Shown here one piece after another: positions 1 through 5,096 of a DNA stretch of 5,096 nucleotides. A program made the translations under genes and the position numbers. The stretch spans positions 1-5,096 of the forward strand of contig VFKO01000460.1 in the NCBI GenBank assembly GCA_009885515.1, read 5' to 3'. Under the pieces are notes generated by a model. The model worked only from the letters and a program-made list of their open reading frames with translations. It did not search any database and was not told the origin of the DNA. Origin of the DNA: Rhodobiaceae bacterium. Lineage in GTDB: Bacteria > Pseudomonadota > Alphaproteobacteria > Micropepsales > Micropepsaceae. How positions within the stretch are numbered: the first letter of the stretch is position 1; each line of letters begins with the position of its first letter.

Positions 1-362
1 GTGTCGAAGCCCGAGAGTTTCAGACCCGGCAGATAGGGGCGGCCGGTCTCCAGGCTGGTGAAATCGTGCTGGATATAGAGGGTGTGGGCGCCGGGCTCAT
101 GGGCGCGGGCGGCGAGGCCAAAGGCAAAGCCCGCGGCTGAGCCCAGGTCCTGGACCGATTTGGGCAGCAGCTCGTGGATGGTGCCGCGGGTAAGGCCGCC
201 GCCCAAGGCCGCATCGATTTCCGCCACACCAGTTTCGACGTGAACCCGGGCGCTTTTGGTCTTACCGCGCAGGCAAACCGCCTCGATTGCTTCGATGGTC
301 TGCTTCAGGGATGCGGTCTGCCGGAGGGAAGCAACTCCCTCCGCCGCCAAAGGGTATGGCAC
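1..362 (-). CDS. imuA: ImuA-like SOS mutagenesis protein (RecA-like fold), 5' part only
   Basis: This is the first 120 codons of a gene that continues beyond the left edge. In the family, ImuA is a RecA-like accessory protein that works with the Y-family polymerase homologue ImuB and the polymerase DnaE2 in damage-induced translesion synthesis and mutagenesis. Visible support: an N-terminal helix-like stretch ending around IEAIEA (residues 23-28), the hallmark IDAALGGGL at 49-57 followed by RGTIHEL (59-65), a GFAFGLAARA helix at 78-87, and a QHDF...E.GRPYLPGL segment at 98-114. No Walker A GxxxxGK(T/S) appears where RecA would have it, which is usual for ImuA. I chose the GTG at 362 because GAGG lies 7 nt upstream (370-373), an in-frame stop lies just upstream, and no other candidate start has a ribosome site. 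The upstream LexA box independently supports the call. imuB and dnaE2 would be expected further left, outside the window. The family call is from recognition, not a search. Confidence 0.82.
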   Translation of the reverse strand, partial: MPYPLAAEGVASLRQTASLKQTIEAIEAVCLRGKTKSARVHVETGVAEIDAALGGGLTRGTIHELLPKSVQDLGSAAGFAFGLAARAHEPGAHTLYIQHDFTSLETGRPYLPGLKLSGFD

Positions 363-369
363 GGGTCAG

Positions 370-373
370 CCTC
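370..373 (-). promoter_or_regulatory. Ribosome binding site deciding the imuA GTG start
   Basis: GAGG on the minus strand lies 7 nt before the GTG at 362. The next in-frame candidate, TTG at 350, has no such site. This fixes the imuA start at a non-ATG codon. Confidence 0.6.
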
Positions 374-402
374 GTTGGTTTTGCGCTGTTTTTGAGTATT
401 AG

Positions 403-417
403 GTTCGTGTTTTGTTC
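403..417 (-). promoter_or_regulatory. LexA operator (SOS box) of imuA
   Basis: The plus strand reads GTTC, seven bases (gtgtttt), then GTTC; the minus strand reads GAAC-N7-GAAC. This exactly matches the direct-repeat LexA operator known from Alphaproteobacteria. It starts 41 nt upstream of the imuA GTG and touches the downstream edge of the predicted -10 element, so bound LexA would cover the start of transcription. imuA-imuB-dnaE2 cassettes are classical LexA targets in this class, so motif, position and gene agree. Confidence 0.85.
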
Positions 418-446
418 TTTATCTCACAGGCCGGAGCGGGAGTCAA
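418..446 (-). promoter_or_regulatory. Predicted sigma-70-type promoter of imuA
   Basis: On the minus strand a -35 element TTGACT (441-446, 5/6 to consensus) is followed by a 17-bp spacer and a -10 element GATAAA (418-423, 4/6). The predicted transcription start falls inside the LexA box. That gives a plain repression model and means imuA need not depend on read-through from the amidohydrolase gene upstream on the same strand. Confidence 0.65.
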
Positions 447-482
447 CGGGTGTGTGAAAAATATCGAAGGTTAGACCGCGCC

Positions 483-1781
483 CTACTGAAGCCCGCTCTT
501 AAACACCTGACCGCCTCGCATCACAAAGGCAACGGATTTGAGTTTGGTGACGTCGCTGAGCGGGTCGCCGTCGACAGCGATGATATCGGCGCGTTTGCCG
601 GGCTCCAGGGAGCCGAGTTCGGCACTCAGGCTCAGAAGATCGGCGGCGTTCACGGTTGCTGCGGCGATGGCCTCGCCCGGCGTCATGTCGTACTTGACCA
701 TGAGTTCAAATTCATCGGCGTTGCGGCCGTGCAGAGAGACACCGGCGTCGGTGCCGAAGGCAATCTTGACGCCGCGCTCATGCGCCAGGCGCAGGGATTT
801 GCCGGTGACAGCGATGCGCCACTCGATCTTGGCCTTAATTTCGGGTGGATAGGCGTTGGGATCGTGGGCGAGGCGTTCGATATAGCCGTTGATCGTCGAT
901 AGTGTAGGGACATAATAAGCGCCGGAGCGAAGGAACAGGTCTACCTCGTCATCGCCGAGGAGCGTGCCGTGCTCGATTGAATCGGCGCCTGCCTTCAAGG
1001 CTATCGCGATGCCGTCGGCGCCATGGGCGTGGACCGCAACTTTGCGGCCATACATATGCGCGGTTTCGACGAGGGCGCGAACCTCATCGTCAAACATCTG
1101 GCGGCCAAGACCGGCAGAGATGCGGCTGTTGACGCCGCCGGTGGTCGCGATCTTGATCACATCGACGCCGCGGCGGATTTGCACACGCACCGCGCGGCGG
1201 CAGGATTCGACGCCATCGCAAAGGTTGTCGTGAACATCGAGGGCTTCGGCGAGTTCTTCGCGAAAGCCAAGCGTTGGATCCATGTGACCGCTGGTGGTGG
1301 AGATTGCAGAGCCAGCGTCGATGATGCGTGGACCTGCTATTTTTCCGGCGGCGATTGCGTCGCGCAATGCCAGGGTGACGCCGAAGCTGTCACCCAGGTT
1401 GCGCACGGTCGTGAACCCCGCTTCGAGCGTTTTTCGCGCGTTGACGGCAGCTTCATAGGCTCGCGCCGCCGTCGATGCGGTGACAGAGATCAGCTGCCTT
1501 TCGGTGCCGGCCTTGTCGGACGTCAGATGGACATGCGCGTCGATCAGACCGGGCAGCACGAAATGACCGCGCAGATCGATGATCGTCGCGCCGTCCGGGC
1601 CGGCGGCGATCCCATCGGCGACGCTCTCAATCTTTCCGTCGCGAATAACGATTGTCGAGGGCCCGCGCGCAGCTTGACCTGGCCTGTCGAGCAGATGGCC
1701 GGCGTGAATGACGACAGGTTCAGCGGCGGCAGTGATACTGACCAAGCACGTGAGGGCGAGGCCGATCGCTGATCGAAACAT
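483..1781 (-). CDS. Secreted metal-dependent amidohydrolase (Xaa-Pro dipeptidase/imidazolonepropionase-like)
   Basis: A complete 432-residue amidohydrolase-superfamily enzyme. Residues 1-20 form a Sec signal peptide (Arg3, hydrophobic 5-18, cleavage likely after AAA at 18-20), so the mature enzyme should act in the periplasm. Metal ligands are visible in the expected order: HVH at 83-85, Lys210 in DVIKIATTGG (candidate carboxylated lysine), His251 in VAVHAHG, His271 in SIEHG, and Asp345 in AFGTDAG. The C-terminal region (LGSLEPGKRADIIAVDGDP, 389-407) completes the small beta domain typical of the superfamily. Characterised relatives in this branch hydrolyse dipeptides or N-acyl amino acids, often with C-terminal Pro or a basic residue; the substrate here is unknown. 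I chose the ATG at 1781 because GGGGGAA lies just upstream (1785-1791) and it places the signal peptide at the N-terminus. A longer reading frame from GTG at 1820 would start inside the IS. The native promoter appears displaced by the IS insertion at 1812/1813. Confidence 0.87.
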   Translation of the reverse strand: MFRSAIGLALTCLVSITAAAEPVVIHAGHLLDRPGQAARGPSTIVIRDGKIESVADGIAAGPDGATIIDLRGHFVLPGLIDAHVHLTSDKAGTERQLISVTASTAARAYEAAVNARKTLEAGFTTVRNLGDSFGVTLALRDAIAAGKIAGPRIIDAGSAISTTSGHMDPTLGFREELAEALDVHDNLCDGVESCRRAVRVQIRRGVDVIKIATTGGVNSRISAGLGRQMFDDEVRALVETAHMYGRKVAVHAHGADGIAIALKAGADSIEHGTLLGDDEVDLFLRSGAYYVPTLSTINGYIERLAHDPNAYPPEIKAKIEWRIAVTGKSLRLAHERGVKIAFGTDAGVSLHGRNADEFELMVKYDMTPGEAIAAATVNAADLLSLSAELGSLEPGKRADIIAVDGDPLSDVTKLKSVAFVMRGGQVFKSGLQ

Positions 1782-1809
1782 GAGTTCCCCCAAGATGCCT
1801 TTTTTGACT

Positions 1810-1812
1810 TTA
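1810..1812. repeat. Target-site duplication, left copy (TTA)
   Basis: TTA directly abuts the left inverted repeat and is repeated at 3148-3150 after the right repeat. Three bases could agree by chance. The placement at the exact ends of both repeats, next to an AT-rich run (1800-1812), supports a true duplication. Confidence 0.65.
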
Positions 1813-1830
1813 GGACACACCGAACAATAA
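1813..1830 (+). repeat. Left terminal inverted repeat of the IS
   Basis: This 18-bp end matches the right end except at positions 5 and 7 from the tip (A against T in both). The inner 11 bases are identical in both ends, which suggests the main transposase-binding core. Confidence 0.88.
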
Positions 1831-1914
1831 CAGAATCGCGCTGGGTGTACGTGCGTCCGTATGACTCAGCCCTGGGGGATTCCGGATTTCGGCGAACAGA
1901 AGTATTTCGGTCAC

Positions 1915-3126
1915 ATGATCGACGAGCGTGCCGTTCGGCAGCGGTGGGACCTGGTGGGCTCGAAGCTCGACGAGCGGGGCCGGCGATTGTTTGCGGCAGT
2001 TGAGGTGCGGACCGCCGGGTGGGGCGGTCTGGCGATCGTCTCGAGACTCACCGGGCTCGCCCGCTCGACGATCAATCGTGGCGAGGACGATCTCGACGCG
2101 GAGCCGCTGGCGCAGGGGCAGGTTCGCCGCGCCGGCGGTGGACGGCGGGCGGTTGCACAGGTTGATCCAGGGCTTGTCCCCGCACTCGAACGCCTGGTCG
2201 AGCCCGTGACGCTCGGCGATCCCATGCGGCCCCTGATCTGGGTATCCAAGAGCATGGACAAGCTCGCGACAGCGCTGACGGCAATGGGCCATCCGATCAG
2301 CGCCGATACCGTGCACAAAGAGCTGGTGAAGCTCGGTTTCTCGCGCCAGTTCAATCGCAAGGCGGATGAAGGCTCGAAACATCCCGATCGCAACGCACAG
2401 TTCGAATACATTAACGCGAAGGTCGTTGCGGCGCAGGCACGAACGCAACCCGTCATCTCCGTCGATACGAAAAAGAAAGAGCTGGTCGGCAACTACAAGA
2501 ACGGCGGTACGGACTATTGCCCCAAGGGGGAACCGCGCCGCGTCAAGGTGCACGATTTCGTGGACAAGGAGCTGGGCAAGGTAGCGCCATATGGCGTTTA
2601 CGACGTGACGGCCAACACCGGCTTCGTCAGCGTCGGGATCACCAGCGACACGGCCGAGTTCGCCGTCGCCTCGATCCGTCGCTGGCTCGATCGCATGGGA
2701 CGCCAGCGCTATCCCAAGGCGCGCGAGCTGACGATCACGGCGGACTGCGGCGGCTCCAATGGCGCTCGCGTGCGACTCTGGAAGGTCGAGCTGCAGAAGT
2801 TCTCCGACGCGACCGGGCTCGTGCTCCATGTCCACCACTATCCACCCGGCACGTCCAAGTGGAACAAGATCGAGCACCGCCTTTTCTGCCACATCACGCA
2901 GAACTGGCGCGGCAGGCCGCTCACGGATCGTATTGCCATCGTCGAGCTCATCGGCGCGACGACGACGAAAACCGGACTGAAGGTCGAATGCGCGCTCGAC
3001 ACACGGACCTACGAGAAGGGCATCAAGGTGAGCAACGCCGAGATGGCGGCGCTGAACATCGCAGGCGATGACTTCCATCCCGAATGGAACTACACCGTCA
3101 GGCCACGGCAGACAGGGAATTCGTAG
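1915..3126 (+). CDS. ISAzo13-family DDE transposase
   Basis: A 403-residue transposase that would cut and join the ends of the surrounding IS. From Met at 1915: an N-terminal MIDE...LDERGRRLFAA segment (1-28), a helix-turn-helix-like region (about 37-60, with SRLTGLARSTI), then an RNase H-like catalytic core with Asp184 (ISVDTKKKE), Asp277 (ITADCGGSN) and Glu320 (WNKIEHRL). The core carries the HVHHYPPGTSKWNKIEHRLF stretch characteristic of this family as I know it. No frameshift or internal stop is seen. The frame is open back to ATG 1861, which would add 18 residues. I prefer 1915 because family members, as I recall them, begin at this MIDE-like point, but neither start has a clear ribosome binding site. 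A 422-codon antisense frame over this gene is a shadow. Confidence 0.85.
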   Translation: MIDERAVRQRWDLVGSKLDERGRRLFAAVEVRTAGWGGLAIVSRLTGLARSTINRGEDDLDAEPLAQGQVRRAGGGRRAVAQVDPGLVPALERLVEPVTLGDPMRPLIWVSKSMDKLATALTAMGHPISADTVHKELVKLGFSRQFNRKADEGSKHPDRNAQFEYINAKVVAAQARTQPVISVDTKKKELVGNYKNGGTDYCPKGEPRRVKVHDFVDKELGKVAPYGVYDVTANTGFVSVGITSDTAEFAVASIRRWLDRMGRQRYPKARELTITADCGGSNGARVRLWKVELQKFSDATGLVLHVHHYPPGTSKWNKIEHRLFCHITQNWRGRPLTDRIAIVELIGATTTKTGLKVECALDTRTYEKGIKVSNAEMAALNIAGDDFHPEWNYTVRPRQTGNS

Positions 3127-3129
3127 CGC

Positions 3130-3147
3130 TTATTGTTCGGAGAGTCC
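3130..3147 (-). repeat. Right terminal inverted repeat of the IS
   Basis: This is the inverted partner of the left end (16/18). It begins 3 nt after the transposase stop codon at 3124-3126, so the element has almost no non-coding sequence on this side. Confidence 0.88.
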
Positions 3148-3150
3148 TTA
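3148..3150. repeat. Target-site duplication, right copy (TTA)
   Basis: Second copy of the TTA found at 1810-1812. Removing the IS and one copy joins the two flanks into an uninterrupted divergent intergenic region. Confidence 0.65.
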
Positions 3151-3159
3151 GCGACTGCG

Positions 3160-3189
3160 ATTATAGCCTTCAAGCACGTGGGCAGTCAC
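3160..3189 (-). promoter_or_regulatory. Displaced native promoter of the amidohydrolase gene
   Basis: The minus strand carries GTGACT (3184-3189, 4/6), an 18-bp spacer and a perfect TATAAT (3160-3165). With the IS and one TTA removed, the -10 element lies 40 bp before the amidohydrolase ATG at 1781, a normal distance that would leave a leader of roughly 33 nt. In the present sequence it lies about 1.38 kb away and fires into the right end of the IS, antisense to the transposase. Confidence 0.6.
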
Positions 3190-3196
3190 TTACAAT
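3169..3196 (+). promoter_or_regulatory. Possible promoter of the oxidoreductase gene
   Basis: TACAAT (3191-3196) matches the -10 consensus at 5 of 6 positions and lies 39 bp before the start codon at 3236. The -35 candidate TTCAAG (3169-3174, 16-bp spacer) is weak at 3/6. If real, it overlaps the divergent promoter on the other strand. The weak -35 could mean an activator is needed or that the assignment is wrong. Confidence 0.35.
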
Positions 3197-3205
3197 TGTT
3201 GTAGG

Positions 3206-3223
3206 GTCGTTGCTCCAACCGAC
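3206..3223 (+). other. Imperfect hairpin in the oxidoreductase leader
   Basis: GTCGTTG (3206-3212), a CTC loop and CAACCGAC (3216-3223) can form a 7-bp stem with one bulged C at 3219. It ends 2 nt before the GAGG ribosome site. It could be an operator half-pair, an mRNA structure affecting translation, or chance. Confidence 0.35.
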
Positions 3224-3225
3224 AT

Positions 3226-3229
3226 GAGG
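3226..3229 (+). promoter_or_regulatory. Ribosome binding site deciding the oxidoreductase start
   Basis: GAGG lies 6 nt before ATG 3236. The upstream in-frame ATG at 3224 overlaps this site and has no ribosome site of its own, so 3236 is the better start. Confidence 0.65.
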
Positions 3230-3235
3230 CCCCCC

Positions 3236-4198
3236 ATGAAAGCCGCCGTCTATTACGAGAATGGTCCGCCGTCCGTGTTCAAGTACGAAGACGTCGAGGA
3301 TCCGCATTGTTATGCGGCGGGGGTGGTCATCAAGGTTGAGGCTGTCAGCATTGAGGGCGGTGATACGCTGAACCGTGGCGGCGGGGCGCTGATCACGGTG
3401 CCGCACATTGTCGGCTATCAGGCGGCGGGAACGATCGTGCAGGTTGGCAAGGAGGTAACCCATCTGAAGGTTGGGCAGCGCGTGGTGACCGTGAATGCGT
3501 TCGGGTCGCACGCTGAGTTGCGCTCGGTGCCGGCGCGCAATGCCTGGCCGGTACCCGACGGGTTCGACATCAAGCAGGCGTCCGCCATTCCGGTGCCGTT
3601 CGGGACGGCGGACGATTGTCTGTTTGAGTTCGGGCGGTTGAAGGCGGGCGAGACCGTGCTGGTTCAAGCGGGTGCGGGTGCGGTCGGCATCGCTGCGATC
3701 CAGCTTGCCAAGCGGGCGGGGGCGCGGGTGTTTGCGACCGCCTCGAGCGATGACAGGCTGGAGCGGTTAAAGCCGCTGGGTATGGATCACGGCATCAACT
3801 ACGCGACGCATGACCTGGTCGGGGAGGTGATGAAGCTGACCGGCAACAAGGGCGTCGATCTGATCGTCGATCCGGTCGGCGGCTCGACGTTGCAAAAAAG
3901 TCTGCTGGCGCTCGGGCATCGCGGGCGGGTGTCGATGGTGGGGAATGCGGGCCGTGAGAAGATGAGCATCGATGTGTCGAGCCTGATGGGTGGCAATCGC
4001 TCGCTGACGGGCGTGTTTCTGGGCGCGGAGATCATGACCGATCGGGCGCATGACATGATCCAGCGCCATATCGACGATGCGGGCCAAGGCAAGCTCAAGG
4101 TCGTGATCGACAAGACATTTGCGCTGAAGGACGCGGCGGCCGCGCATGCTTACATCGAGAGCCGCAAGGCGGTGGGGCGGGTGGTGTTGGTGCCTTAA
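3236..4198 (+). CDS. Zinc-independent quinone oxidoreductase-like MDR enzyme
   Basis: A 320-residue cytosolic medium-chain dehydrogenase/reductase, close to the usual length for NADPH:quinone reductase-like members. The N-terminal GroES-like catalytic domain covers about 1-115, with PHIVGYQAAGTIVQVG at 56-71 and VGQRVV at 79-84. The Rossmann domain follows, with its nucleotide-binding motif in QAGAGAVGIAAIQLAKRAGA (A145, G148 and G151 give AxxGxxG). The segment that carries a zinc-binding Cys in alcohol dehydrogenases reads VSIEGGDTLNRGG (37-49). The four-Cys structural zinc loop is also absent, so no zinc site is expected. The family uses NAD(P)H to reduce quinones or enone-type substrates; substrate and cofactor preference cannot be read here. 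I chose the ATG at 3236, giving the common MKAAVYYENG beginning, because GAGG lies 6 nt upstream. Its TAA overlaps the stop of the convergent gene. Confidence 0.86.
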   Translation: MKAAVYYENGPPSVFKYEDVEDPHCYAAGVVIKVEAVSIEGGDTLNRGGGALITVPHIVGYQAAGTIVQVGKEVTHLKVGQRVVTVNAFGSHAELRSVPARNAWPVPDGFDIKQASAIPVPFGTADDCLFEFGRLKAGETVLVQAGAGAVGIAAIQLAKRAGARVFATASSDDRLERLKPLGMDHGINYATHDLVGEVMKLTGNKGVDLIVDPVGGSTLQKSLLALGHRGRVSMVGNAGREKMSIDVSSLMGGNRSLTGVFLGAEIMTDRAHDMIQRHIDDAGQGKLKVVIDKTFALKDAAAAHAYIESRKAVGRVVLVP

Positions 4199-5096
4199 AA
4201 CTTCCCACCTGTCCTGAACCCGCCGCCTTTGAAGCCGCCGCCGGTTTTGAAGCCTCCGCCGCCGAAGCCGCCGCCCATTTTTGGGAAGGAGGATGAGGGG
4301 AAGCGGAAACGTGGGGCGGAGCGGTTTTTGCTCCAGGGGCCACGTTCGCCGCCGTCATCGTCGTCGTCATCTTTGTCATCGTCGTCGTCCCAGTCGCGGC
4401 GTTTGCGGTAGCCGTGCTCGAACAGGCTCCACAGCAGCGCGCCCTGGATTGAGCCACGGACGATGCCGCCGATCAGGTCGCCGATGGCGTTGTTACCGTC
4501 AAATTCGAATTGGCCGCTGGGGCGGTCGTAGCGCTTGCTGCGGAATTTTTCGCGCACGCCCTCAAGCTCGCTGCGGCGGCGGGCGATCTCCCGCACCTCA
4601 TCGCGTATTTTTGTGACTTCGGTTTCGGCTTTTGCGATGGCATTTTGGCTTTGCTCGATCTGCTGTACCAAGCGATCATCGTCGGCGGTCGAGGTTGCGC
4701 GCGCTTCGCGATACATGGTTTGCAGGTCTTCGCTGGCGATAGCCTGCGTGAGCATCGCCAGTGCTTCGTCGTGGGCGCGGCGGTCGCCTTCTTCGAGTAG
4801 CTTCGTGCGTTCCTGATCGAGTGCTGCCAATGCGGTTTGCGCCTTGTTCAGCGCGCTCGACGCTTCTTTGAGCTCACCCTGTGCGGTTGTCAGCTTTGTC
4901 TCGAGTTCCAATATTCCCGCCGCCATCAAAGCCGCACGCTCGATCTGTTCAAGCGTGTGGTCTTCGCTTTCGAAGCGCTTGACGAGCTCGTTGGCGTGTT
5001 CGCGCAGGCGGGCGGGGATTTCGTTCAGGAGCGTGTAGTTCGGGCGTGCTGTGTCAAAGCCGACAAGCTGGGCCACTTTGCGATCGAAAAAGCGAA
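4195..5096 (-). CDS. Coiled-coil protein with Asp tract and Gly/Phe-repeat tail, 5' end outside window
   Basis: I do not recognise this family. A GTG at 5076 could start a 293-residue product, but it has no ribosome site. The frame stays open to the window edge (RFFDRK precedes it), so the visible part is probably the C-terminal portion of a longer protein. Numbered from 5076: about 40-180 is charged and Ala/Leu/Glu-rich with heptad character, a likely coiled coil broken near 125-135. Residues 195-222 (NNAIGDLIGGIVRGSIQGAL...) have small-residue spacing like a glycine zipper and could associate with membrane. Residues 230-241 are eleven Asp and one Lys. Residues 268-293 are GGGF/GGGFK-type repeats ending GGKF. 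The order suggests an elongated scaffold or envelope-associated protein, but this is inference. No enzyme motif is visible. It converges on the oxidoreductase gene with a 4-bp overlap. Confidence 0.72.
   Translation of the reverse strand, partial: RFFDRKVAQLVGFDTARPNYTLLNEIPARLREHANELVKRFESEDHTLEQIERAALMAAGILELETKLTTAQGELKEASSALNKAQTALAALDQERTKLLEEGDRRAHDEALAMLTQAIASEDLQTMYREARATSTADDDRLVQQIEQSQNAIAKAETEVTKIRDEVREIARRRSELEGVREKFRSKRYDRPSGQFEFDGNNAIGDLIGGIVRGSIQGALLWSLFEHGYRKRRDWDDDDDKDDDDDDGGERGPWSKNRSAPRFRFPSSSFPKMGGGFGGGGFKTGGGFKGGGFRTGGKF
4198..4278 (-). repeat. Gly/Phe-rich degenerate repeat coding region
   Basis: The last 26-27 codons of the coiled-coil gene encode five GG(G)F-type units, several followed by Lys or Arg, ending in GGKF. 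At the DNA level the plus strand shows repeated gccgcc-type blocks with variation, so the repeat is clearer in the protein than in the DNA. Confidence 0.7.
4354..4389 (-). repeat. Trinucleotide-rich tandem repeat encoding the Asp tract
   Basis: A 15-bp sequence (plus strand GTCATCGTCGTCGTC) occurs perfectly at 4354-4368 and again at 4375-4389, separated by ATCTTT. This gives a 21-bp period of about 1.7 copies. It encodes the run of Asp interrupted by one Lys. Such near-triplet repeats can change length by slippage in whole codons without breaking the frame. Confidence 0.75.

Larger units (their letters stand above)
1813..3147 (+). mobile_element. Complete insertion sequence, ISAzo13-family type, 1335 bp
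   Basis: The element is bounded by inverted repeats: left GGACACACCGAACAATAA at 1813-1830, and right 3130-3147, whose reverse complement reads GGACTCTCCGAACAATAA. They match at 16 of 18 positions. The element is flanked by a direct TTA at 1810-1812 and 3148-3150, read as a 3-bp target duplication. One uninterrupted transposase gene fills most of it and ends 3 nt before the right repeat. G-starting termini and a very short duplication fit what I recall of ISAzo13-type elements. No passenger gene is present. Intact ends and an open transposase suggest a recent, possibly still active copy. An exact IS name cannot be given without a database comparison. Confidence 0.88.

Noticed and set aside
20..229. 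A short minus-strand frame beginning with MWRKSMRP
   Set aside because: It is the wrong frame over the imuA-like gene. The correct frame gives IDAALGGGL and IHEL motifs and has a ribosome site and SOS box upstream.
447..482. Possible terminator after the amidohydrolase stop codon
   Set aside because: No stable GC-rich hairpin followed by a T run could be found on the minus strand. The short AT-rich run near 457-464 has no stem in front of it.
1023..1772. A 249-codon plus-strand frame inside the amidohydrolase
   Set aside because: It is antisense to a gene with signal peptide and metal ligands intact, and its translation shows no domain.
1807..1812. TAAAGT at the IS junction as a new outward -10 element for the amidohydrolase
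   Set aside because: It matches consensus at only 4 of 6 positions, and no convincing -35 element lies at 16-18 bp in the IS end. It remains possible but unsupported.
1782..1820. A 13-residue longer amidohydrolase starting at GTG 1820
   Set aside because: That start is inside the IS terminal repeat, so it cannot be native. It would also bury the signal peptide behind a charged extension.
1810..3078. A 422-codon open frame on the minus strand covering nearly the whole transposase gene
   Set aside because: The plus strand has a clear DDE transposase with ordered catalytic residues. The antisense frame has no recognisable domain, runs past the IS end, and is the usual result of GC-rich third positions.
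4372..4386. DDDDK within the Asp tract as a protease-recognition site or engineered tag
   Set aside because: It is explained by the surrounding Asp-codon repeat. There is no sign of vector or engineered sequence.
4095..4457. Minus-strand frame rich in Thr/Ala/Pro across the end of the oxidoreductase and the coiled-coil gene
   Set aside because: It is a shadow of the Gly/Phe and Asp repeats read in another frame. It overlaps two better supported genes.

Overview
The window is GC-rich and gene-dense and most likely comes from an alphaproteobacterium. The best evidence is a perfect direct repeat of the alphaproteobacterial LexA type (GTTC-N7-GTTC, 403-417) in front of an ImuA-like SOS mutagenesis gene. 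The lower taxonomic rank cannot be fixed from this sequence.

Layout. (1) 1-362, minus strand: the 5' part of an imuA-like gene that runs off the left edge. A sigma-70-type promoter whose -10 element abuts the LexA box lies upstream at 403-446. (2) 483-1781, minus strand: a complete secreted amidohydrolase of the metal-dependent Xaa-Pro dipeptidase/imidazolonepropionase-like group, with a signal peptide and all expected metal ligands. (3) 1813-3147: a complete 1335-bp insertion sequence of ISAzo13 type, with 18-bp imperfect terminal inverted repeats (16/18), a 3-bp TTA target duplication and one intact DDE transposase gene on the plus strand. (4) 3236-4198, plus strand: a zinc-independent quinone oxidoreductase-like (MDR superfamily) enzyme. 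(5) 4195-5096, minus strand: the C-terminal part of an unrecognised protein made of a long coiled coil, a short glycine-rich hydrophobic segment, an all-Asp tract and a Gly/Phe-repeat tail. Its start lies beyond the right edge.

How the parts relate. Before the IS arrived, the amidohydrolase and oxidoreductase genes were divergently transcribed from a short shared intergenic region. Joining the flanks in silico restores a good promoter (GTGACT-18-TATAAT) 40 bp upstream of the amidohydrolase ATG. The IS landed between that promoter and the start codon. The promoter now sits 1.4 kb away and points antisense through the transposase. The oxidoreductase keeps about 85 bp of native upstream DNA. It ends tail to tail with the coiled-coil gene, and a palindromic TTAA gives both genes their stop codon. 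No tRNA, rRNA, CRISPR array or other mobile element was seen. There is no gene-free stretch over 300 bases; the longest gap, 363-482, is accounted for by the imuA control region.
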